DNA of 9,716 nucleotides, taken from assembly GCA_030726195.1 (NCBI GenBank), contig JANREF010000177.1, forward strand, positions 18,227 through 27,942, in the 5' to 3' direction. The position numbers and the translations under genes are program-made. The stretch comes from Burkholderiaceae bacterium (GTDB lineage: Bacteria > Pseudomonadota > Gammaproteobacteria > Burkholderiales > Burkholderiaceae_C). The first letter of the stretch is position 1. Each line of letters begins with the position of its first letter. Under the pieces are notes generated by a model. The model did no database searches. It worked only from the letters and a program-made list of their open reading frames with translations, and was not told the origin of the DNA. Of this stretch, positions 5,721-9,716 are shown piece by piece.

Positions 5721-7223
5721 ATGAACGCCGCAACCTCCACAGAACACATCTCATCCATGGCCCGCGCAGAGCGCCAGGCCCAAGTGGTGAGCGCGCTTAG
5801 CCAGCACCTGCCCAGCCACGCTTTGCTGTGGCAACGCGAAGACACCGTGCCCTACGAGTGCGACGGCCTCACCGCCTACCGAGAGCGCCCCATGGTGGTG
5901 GCCTTGCCAGAAAACGAGGCGCAGGTCAGCGCCGTACTCAAGACTTGCTACGCGCTGGATGTGCCAGTCGTGGCGCGCGGCGCTGGCACGGGCTTGTCGG
6001 GTGGCGCGCTGCCACACAAAATGGGCGTCACGCTGAGCTTGGCCAAGTTCAACCGCATTCAACGCATAGACCCGATCAGTCGCACTGCAGTCGTGCAATC
6101 GGGCGTGCGCAACTTGGCCATCAGCGAGGCCGCAGCCCCGCACGGCCTGTACTACGCACCCGACCCGTCCAGCCAAATCGCCTGCACCATCGGCGGCAAC
6201 GTGGCCGAAAACTCTGGCGGTGTGCACTGTCTCAAGTACGGCCTCACCGTACACAACGTGCTCAAGGTGCGGGGCTTCACCATGACCGGCGACCCCATCA
6301 CCTACGGCAGCGACGCCTTGGACGCGCCCGGCTACGACTTGCTCAGCGTGCTGGTGGGCAGCGAGGGCATGTTGTCCGTCATCACCGAAGTCACGGTCAA
6401 GCTCGTGCCCAAGCCGCAGCTGGCGCGCTGCATCATGGCCAGCTTCGACGATGTGCGCAAGGCAGGCGACGCGGTAGCCGCGGTGATTGCGGCAGGCATC
6501 ATTCCAGCAGGCTTGGAGATGATGGACAAGCCCATGACCGCCGCCGTAGAAGACTTTGTGCATGCGGGCTACGACTTGAACGCCGAAGCCATTTTGTTGT
6601 GCGAGTCAGACGGCACGCCTGAAGAGGTCGCGGAAGAAATCGAGCGCATGAGCGCGGTGCTCACCGCCGCTGGCGCCTCGGCCATTGCGGTTAGCAAAGA
6701 CGAGGCGGAGCGCCTGCGTTTTTGGAGCGGGCGTAAAAACGCATTCCCGGCATCCGGGCGCATGAGCCCCGACTACATGTGCATGGACTCGACCATTCCA
6801 CGCAAGCGACTCGCCGACATCTTGTTGGCCATCGCTGAGATGGAAAAGAAATACCAGCTGCGCTGCGCCAACGTGTTTCACGCCGGCGACGGCAACTTGC
6901 ACCCGCTGATTTTGTTTGATGCAAACGACCCAGACCAACTGCACCGCTGCGAACTGTTTGGTGCCGACATCTTGGAAACCAGCGTCGCCATGGGCGGCAC
7001 GGTTACGGGCGAGCACGGCGTGGGCATTGAAAAACTCAACTCCATGTGCGTGCAGTTCAGTGCGGGCGAAAACGCCCACATGTTGTCGGTCAAAAGCGCC
7101 TTTGACACCAAGGGCTTGCTCAACCCCGGTAAAGTGATCCCCACACTGCAGCGCTGCGCCGAGTACGGCAAGATGCTGGTACGCGGCGGGGCGATTGCCC
7201 ACCCCGAGCTAGAGCGTTTTTAA
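5721..7223 (+). CDS. glcD: GlcD-type FAD-linked 2-hydroxyacid dehydrogenase (glycolate/D-lactate oxidase subunit)
   Basis: 500 residues from the ATG at 5721, almost the same as E. coli GlcD. The frame is open upstream to an ATG at 5595, but that would overlap the LysR gene by 32 bp and add 42 unrelated residues, so I prefer 5721 despite a weak ribosome binding site (GAGCGG just before it). The N-terminal FAD-binding domain (about 50-230) shows ARGAGTGLSGGALP (85-98) and TIGGNVAENSGGVHCLKYG (156-174). The C-terminal FAD-linked oxidase domain shows the metal/substrate region NVFHAGDGNLHPLI (384-397), GTVTGEHGVG (426-435) and FDTKGLLNPGK (461-471). The family oxidises glycolate, D-lactate or related 2-hydroxyacids to 2-oxoacids and passes electrons on; in the glycolate oxidase complex GlcD works with GlcE and the iron-sulfur GlcF. 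Neither partner follows here; lrgA-lrgB follow instead. Substrate could be glycolate, D-lactate or D-2-hydroxyglutarate. Confidence 0.88.
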   Translation: MNAATSTEHISSMARAERQAQVVSALSQHLPSHALLWQREDTVPYECDGLTAYRERPMVVALPENEAQVSAVLKTCYALDVPVVARGAGTGLSGGALPHKMGVTLSLAKFNRIQRIDPISRTAVVQSGVRNLAISEAAAPHGLYYAPDPSSQIACTIGGNVAENSGGVHCLKYGLTVHNVLKVRGFTMTGDPITYGSDALDAPGYDLLSVLVGSEGMLSVITEVTVKLVPKPQLARCIMASFDDVRKAGDAVAAVIAAGIIPAGLEMMDKPMTAAVEDFVHAGYDLNAEAILLCESDGTPEEVAEEIERMSAVLTAAGASAIAVSKDEAERLRFWSGRKNAFPASGRMSPDYMCMDSTIPRKRLADILLAIAEMEKKYQLRCANVFHAGDGNLHPLILFDANDPDQLHRCELFGADILETSVAMGGTVTGEHGVGIEKLNSMCVQFSAGENAHMLSVKSAFDTKGLLNPGKVIPTLQRCAEYGKMLVRGGAIAHPELERF

Positions 7224-7266
7224 CGCACACACCCGCAAGGACACGCCCATCATCACCAGCCACCAC

Positions 7267-7464
7267 ATGGGCGTTGGCCTTGCCAACGTGGCCCGTTTCA
7301 CCAAGTCTGCCGTGTCCACAGCCGCGACACGCCCTAAGCCTGCCGAGCTTGCCAAGATGACGCCAATGGTGGTGCTGGCGGCATTGCAGGCATTGACGGC
7401 ATTCGCCACATTCGCCACATTCGCCAAGTCTCAGGGGCACGACATGCCAGAGGCACTGCAATGA
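7267..7464 (+). CDS. possible small hypothetical protein before lrgA (doubtful)
   Basis: 65 codons from the ATG at 7267; its stop TGA shares the ATGA with the lrgA start (7461-7464), the kind of overlap seen between coupled genes and repeated at the lrgA-lrgB junction. The ATG itself lacks a ribosome binding site. An AAGGA at 7237-7241 has ideal spacing to an in-frame ATC at 7249, which would add six residues but needs a very rare start codon. The product is basic at first, then hydrophobic with repeats (about ALQALTAFATFATFA) coming from a 9-bp DNA repeat. I recognise no family, and the frame may be a chance opening in spacer DNA. Confidence 0.22.
   Translation: MGVGLANVARFTKSAVSTAATRPKPAELAKMTPMVVLAALQALTAFATFATFAKSQGHDMPEALQ
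7381..7425 (+). repeat. degenerate 9-bp tandem repeat in the glcD-lrgA gap
   Basis: Five consecutive 9-bp units: GCATTGCAG, GCATTGACG, GCATTCGCC, ACATTCGCC, ACATTCGCC. The last two are identical and the third differs by one base. The array ends 35 bp before the lrgA ATG. The rest of the 237-bp gap (7224-7460) holds a 7-bp hairpin (CGTTGGC 7272-7278 with GCCAACG 7282-7288, loop of 3) with no T-tract, and the doubtful small ORF. Confidence 0.75.
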
Positions 7465-7877
7465 ATGCGCTACAAGGCTTGGCGTGGTTGCTGGGGCTGC
7501 AAACCATAGGCGAGCTCTTGGCACGCGGCTTGGCCCTGCCTTTCCCGGGGCCCGTCATTGGTTTGCTGTTGCTGCTACTGGCCCTGCGTAGCCCACACGT
7601 GCAACGCAGCGTCGGCGCCGTTGCTGCGTTCTTGCTGTCGCACTTGTCGCTGTTGTTCGTGCCCGTTGGCGTGGGCGTGATGACCCACTTGCACGTACTG
7701 GCGGACAACGGCGTGCGTTTGGCTGTGGTGATTGTGGCCTCCACACTCATAGGTTTGTTTGTCACCGCGTGGACCCTGCACAGGCTCATGCGCGGCCCCT
7801 TGGCCAGTGCCGAGGCGGCAGCACCCCCAGCGTCACAAGCCACCGCCAGCGACGCTGGGCAGGAGGGCGCGCCATGA
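7461..7877 (+). CDS. lrgA: CidA/LrgA family membrane protein
   Basis: 138 residues with about four hydrophobic segments (roughly 4-22, 28-42, 52-74, 85-107), so an inner-membrane protein. The family pattern is clear: QTIGELLARGLALPFPGPVI (14-33, with the conserved G-E and P-x-P-G-P-V-(I/L)-G) and HLSLLFVPVGVGVMTHLHVL (61-80). The C-terminal tail (about 113-138) is rich in A, S and P and probably cytosolic and flexible. AGAGG at 7449-7453, 7 nt upstream, supports the ATG. The gene overlaps lrgB by ATGA, so the products are likely made in balance. LrgA/CidA proteins were first described as holin/antiholin-like factors in staphylococci; LrgAB-type pairs have since been linked to transport of pyruvate, and the fused plant homologue PLGG1 carries glycolate and glycerate. 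CidA and LrgA cannot be told apart here. Position after glcD favours a transport role. Confidence 0.88.
   Translation: MNALQGLAWLLGLQTIGELLARGLALPFPGPVIGLLLLLLALRSPHVQRSVGAVAAFLLSHLSLLFVPVGVGVMTHLHVLADNGVRLAVVIVASTLIGLFVTAWTLHRLMRGPLASAEAAAPPASQATASDAGQEGAP
7861..7866 (+). promoter_or_regulatory. ribosome binding site of lrgB
   Basis: A full AGGAGG lies inside the end of lrgA, with 7 nt to the ATG at 7874. This decides the lrgB start over an upstream in-frame ATG at 7769 that would bury 35 extra residues in lrgA. Confidence 0.85.
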
Positions 7878-8599
7878 GCGAGTTTGTGGAATTGTGGGTG
7901 TACCTGGCGTCTACGCCGCTGTTCGGCCTGACCGCCACCTTGGTCACCTACGTGCTGGCGCAGGCGTTTTACGCACGCATGCAGCATGCGCCGTGGGCCA
8001 ACCCCACCCTGTGGTCCGTGCTGCTGATTGCGACTGGCTTGCTGCTCACCGGCGTGGCCTACCCCACCTACTTCTCGGGCGCGCAGTTCATACACTATTT
8101 GCTGGGCCCGGCAGTGGTGGCCATGGCCTGGCCGCTGTGGCTGCGCCGCATCGAGCTCAAAAGCTACTGGCTGCGGTTTGTGGGCGCGGCCCTAGCTGGC
8201 GGCGCTGCCGCTGTGGCCAGCGCCGTGACGCTGGCATGGGCGCTGGACTTGCCATCAGAGGTCTTGTTGTCGCTGGTGCCCAAGTCGATCACCGCGCCTG
8301 TGGCCATGGGTGTGGCGGAAAAAATTGGCGGCGTACCCGCCTTGGCCGCAGTGTTCGCGGTGCTCACCGGTATGGTGGGCTCGCTCAGTGGGCGTTACTT
8401 GTTTGACGCCATGGGCCTAGGCTTTGACCGAGCAGGCTGGATGGCCAGGGGCTTTGCACTGGGCACGGCCTCACACGGCATTGGTGCGGCGCGCGCCACA
8501 CAAGTCAACGCCGACGCAGGCGCTTATGCAGGCTTGGCCTTGGGCTTGCAAGTGGTGCTGGGCTCGCTGCTGCTGCCGCTGATTTGGCGGCTGCTCTGA
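7874..8599 (+). CDS. lrgB: LrgB family membrane protein
   Basis: 241 residues, normal for LrgB, with about six to seven hydrophobic segments. Landmarks are PTYFSGAQFIHYLLGPAVVA (64-83), the family signature PKSITAPVAMGVAEKIGG (136-153), LAAVFAVLTGMVGS (157-170) and GFALGTASHGIGAARA (193-208). LrgB is the conserved partner of LrgA; together they form a membrane system proposed to move small organic acids (pyruvate in some bacteria, glycolate/glycerate for the fused plastid protein PLGG1). The start is set by AGGAGG at 7861-7866 and by the ATGA overlap with lrgA. It is the last gene of this plus-strand run; a strong terminator follows about 150 bp later. Confidence 0.92.
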   Translation: MSEFVELWVYLASTPLFGLTATLVTYVLAQAFYARMQHAPWANPTLWSVLLIATGLLLTGVAYPTYFSGAQFIHYLLGPAVVAMAWPLWLRRIELKSYWLRFVGAALAGGAAAVASAVTLAWALDLPSEVLLSLVPKSITAPVAMGVAEKIGGVPALAAVFAVLTGMVGSLSGRYLFDAMGLGFDRAGWMARGFALGTASHGIGAARATQVNADAGAYAGLALGLQVVLGSLLLPLIWRLL

Positions 8600-8746
8600 G
8601 GCGTCTCGCCACAAGCACCCCCCCCTGCCCACAAACCAGCATCCGCTAGCAAGCGCAGGGCAACGCTACGACGTGGCAAGCCCAGCCGCAACACAAGCAA
8701 CATGCCAGCCAACAACGTCGACAAAGAGCTCGGCAACGAGGCCCAG
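8600..8746. other. intergenic stretch after lrgB with no gene seen
   Basis: 147 bp between lrgB and the terminator. It contains a run of eight C (8618-8625) and no convincing reading frame, promoter or RNA. A short frame opening at ATG 8702 runs through the terminator hairpin and is not credible. Confidence 0.5.
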
Positions 8747-8775
8747 AAAAAAGGGCCACCGAAACGGTGGCCCTT
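8747..8775 (-). terminator. bidirectional intrinsic terminator
   Basis: GGGCCACCG (8753-8761) and CGGTGGCCC (8765-8773) form a perfect 9-bp GC-rich stem with a 3-nt loop, extendable by two A-T pairs. On the minus strand the stem is followed by six T (complement of A 8747-8752), an ideal terminator for the symporter gene that ends at 8796. On the plus strand it is followed by TTGTTGCTT, so it probably also stops transcription from lrgB. Confidence 0.88.
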
Positions 8776-8780
8776 GTTGC

Positions 8781-8804
8781 TTGCGCTAAGGCTTGTTAGC
8801 GCAA
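8781..8804. repeat. 9-bp inverted repeat containing the symporter stop codon
   Basis: TTGCGCTAA (8781-8789) and TTAGCGCAA (8796-8804) are perfect inverted copies around a 6-nt loop. The symporter stop TAA is the complement of 8796-8798, so it lies within one arm. The arm GCGCAA (8799-8804) can also pair with TTGCGC (8806-8811), giving a competing structure. Confidence 0.75.
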
Positions 8805-9716
8805 TTTGCGCAATTCGCCGTTGGCCAGTTTGTCTTGGTACTTTTGCAGCTCGCGTTTGACCACGGGCATCAAGAAGTACAAACCAATCACGTTGGGCAA
8901 CGCCATGATAAAGATCATGGAGTCAGAGAAGTCGATCACAGGGCCCAAGGTCATGCTGGAGCCGGCAACCACACAGGCCAAGAAAAACACCTTGAACACA
9001 ATGCCGCTGCCTGCACCAAACAGGTAGGTCCAGGCCTTGAAGCCGTAGTAGAACCACGACAGCATGGTGGAAAACGCAAACAAGACCACGGCCAAAGCCA
9101 ACAGCAATGGGAACCACGAAATGGCGCTACCAAATGCCGCAGAAGTGAGTGCCACGCCTGTCTCGCCCGTGCTCATTGAGCCGGTGATGATGATGACCAA
9201 AGCCGTCATGGTGCAAATCACCACGGTGTCGATGAACGGCTCCAGCAGTGCCACGTAGCCCTCGGTCACAGGCTCGTTGGTTTTGACGGTCGAGTGCGCA
9301 ATAGCAGCCGAGCCAATACCCGCCTCGTTGGAGAATGCGGCGCGCTTAAAGCCCTGAATCAACGCACCCACCACGCCACCGGCCACGCCAGCACCAGTGA
9401 ACGCACCTTCCAGAATTTGGCCAAATGCCCAGCCGATTTTGTCGGCATTGATGAGCAAAATCACCACGCCTGCACCCACGTACAGCACCGCCATAAAGGG
9501 CACGACTTTCTCTGTGGTTTTAGCAATTGAGGTTGCGCCGCCAATAATGACCGCACCCACCAAGCCCGCCAACACCAAACCAAACAACCAACCCAGGCCG
9601 TTCAAAAAGCTGCTGTCGCCACCGGTTACGCCCAGCACTTGGCTGAAAGCTTGGTTGGCTTGGAACATGTTGCCCCCGCCAATCGCGCCACCAATACAGC
9701 ACACCGCAAACACCAC
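8796..9716 (-). CDS. AGCS-family alanine/glycine:cation symporter, C-terminal part (5' end outside window)
   Basis: 306 residues visible and open to the right edge; the family is usually about 440-550 residues, so the N-terminal third is missing and the GTG at the edge is not a real start. AGCS landmarks are present: [10 protein letters not shown] (15-24), [18 protein letters not shown] (66-83), the hallmark [20 protein letters not shown] (123-142) and [20 protein letters not shown] (159-178), followed by several more membrane segments and a charged cytosolic tail ending in ELRKLR. AGCS proteins import alanine or glycine with Na+ (sometimes H+) across the inner membrane; which amino acid is carried cannot be read here. 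The gene converges with lrgB and is closed by a stop-codon hairpin and the strong terminator at 8747-8775. Confidence 0.93.
   Translation of the reverse strand: MVFAVCCIGGAIGGGNMFQANQAFSQVLGVTGGDSSFLNGLGWLFGLVLAGLVGAVIIGGATSIAKTTEKVVPFMAVLYVGAGVVILLINADKIGWAFGQILEGAFTGAGVAGGVVGALIQGFKRAAFSNEAGIGSAAIAHSTVKTNEPVTEGYVALLEPFIDTVVICTMTALVIIITGSMSTGETGVALTSAAFGSAISWFPLLLALAVVLFAFSTMLSWFYYGFKAWTYLFGAGSGIVFKVFFLACVVAGSSMTLGPVIDFSDSMIFIMALPNVIGLYFLMPVVKRELQKYQDKLANGELRKLR

Noticed and set aside
5751..6563. 270-codon minus-strand open frame opposite glcD
   Set aside because: It is antisense to conserved GlcD sequence and has low-complexity composition typical of a shadow.
7381..7425. CRISPR-like array
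   Set aside because: The units are 9 bp, directly abutting and degenerate, with no spacers and no cas genes in the window.
7209..7427. Minus-strand frame beginning MANVANVANAVNA in the glcD-lrgA gap
   Set aside because: The repetitive N-terminus only reflects the 9-bp DNA repeat; there is no ribosome binding site, and the frame ends inside glcD.
8618..8625. Run of eight C as a phase-variable switch
   Set aside because: It lies in non-coding DNA after lrgB with no promoter or frame that it could switch.

Overview
This window looks like ordinary chromosomal DNA of a betaproteobacterium of the order Burkholderiales, most likely Comamonadaceae. The main evidence is a DUF3567 protein (a small family largely confined to Burkholderiales), GC-rich coding with uniform codon style across all genes, and proteins that read as typical comamonad housekeeping and catabolic enzymes. 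I see no tRNA, rRNA, CRISPR array, insertion sequence or phage gene, and no clear sign of recent transfer.

Layout. (1) 1-1778, plus strand: the C-terminal end of a DUF3108 protein, a possible terminator, a DUF3567 protein, then a ChaN-like lipoprotein whose start overlaps the DUF3567 gene. An 11-bp tandem repeat spans the chaN stop codon. (2) 1890-3716, minus strand: an omega-amino acid:pyruvate (beta-alanine-type) transaminase, followed with no gap (TAAATG) by a small membrane methyltransferase of the isoprenylcysteine carboxyl methyltransferase type. (3) A 179-bp divergent intergenic region. (4) 3896-5626, plus strand: purU (formyltetrahydrofolate deformylase) and, 15 bp later, a GcvA-like LysR regulator. 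(5) 5721-8599, plus strand: a GlcD-type FAD-linked 2-hydroxyacid dehydrogenase, a 237-bp gap with a 9-bp tandem repeat and a possible small ORF, then lrgA and lrgB overlapping by ATGA. (6) 8747-8804: a strong bidirectional intrinsic terminator and a second hairpin that contains the stop codon of the next gene. (7) 8796-9716, minus strand: the C-terminal 306 residues of an AGCS-family alanine/glycine:cation symporter, running off the window edge.

How the genes may work together. The most suggestive arrangement is glcD followed by lrgA-lrgB. LrgA and LrgB domains form the plant plastid glycolate/glycerate carrier PLGG1, and bacterial LrgAB-type pairs have been linked to pyruvate transport. A glycolate/lactate-type dehydrogenase beside this pair therefore suggests a 2-hydroxyacid transport-and-oxidation unit, although glcE and glcF are not next to it. 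PurU and the GcvA-like regulator point to one-carbon/formate balance. The transaminase serves omega-amino acid or polyamine catabolism. I did not find a clearly new defence or mobile system; the findings below are modest and mostly concern gene context and small repeats or hairpins.
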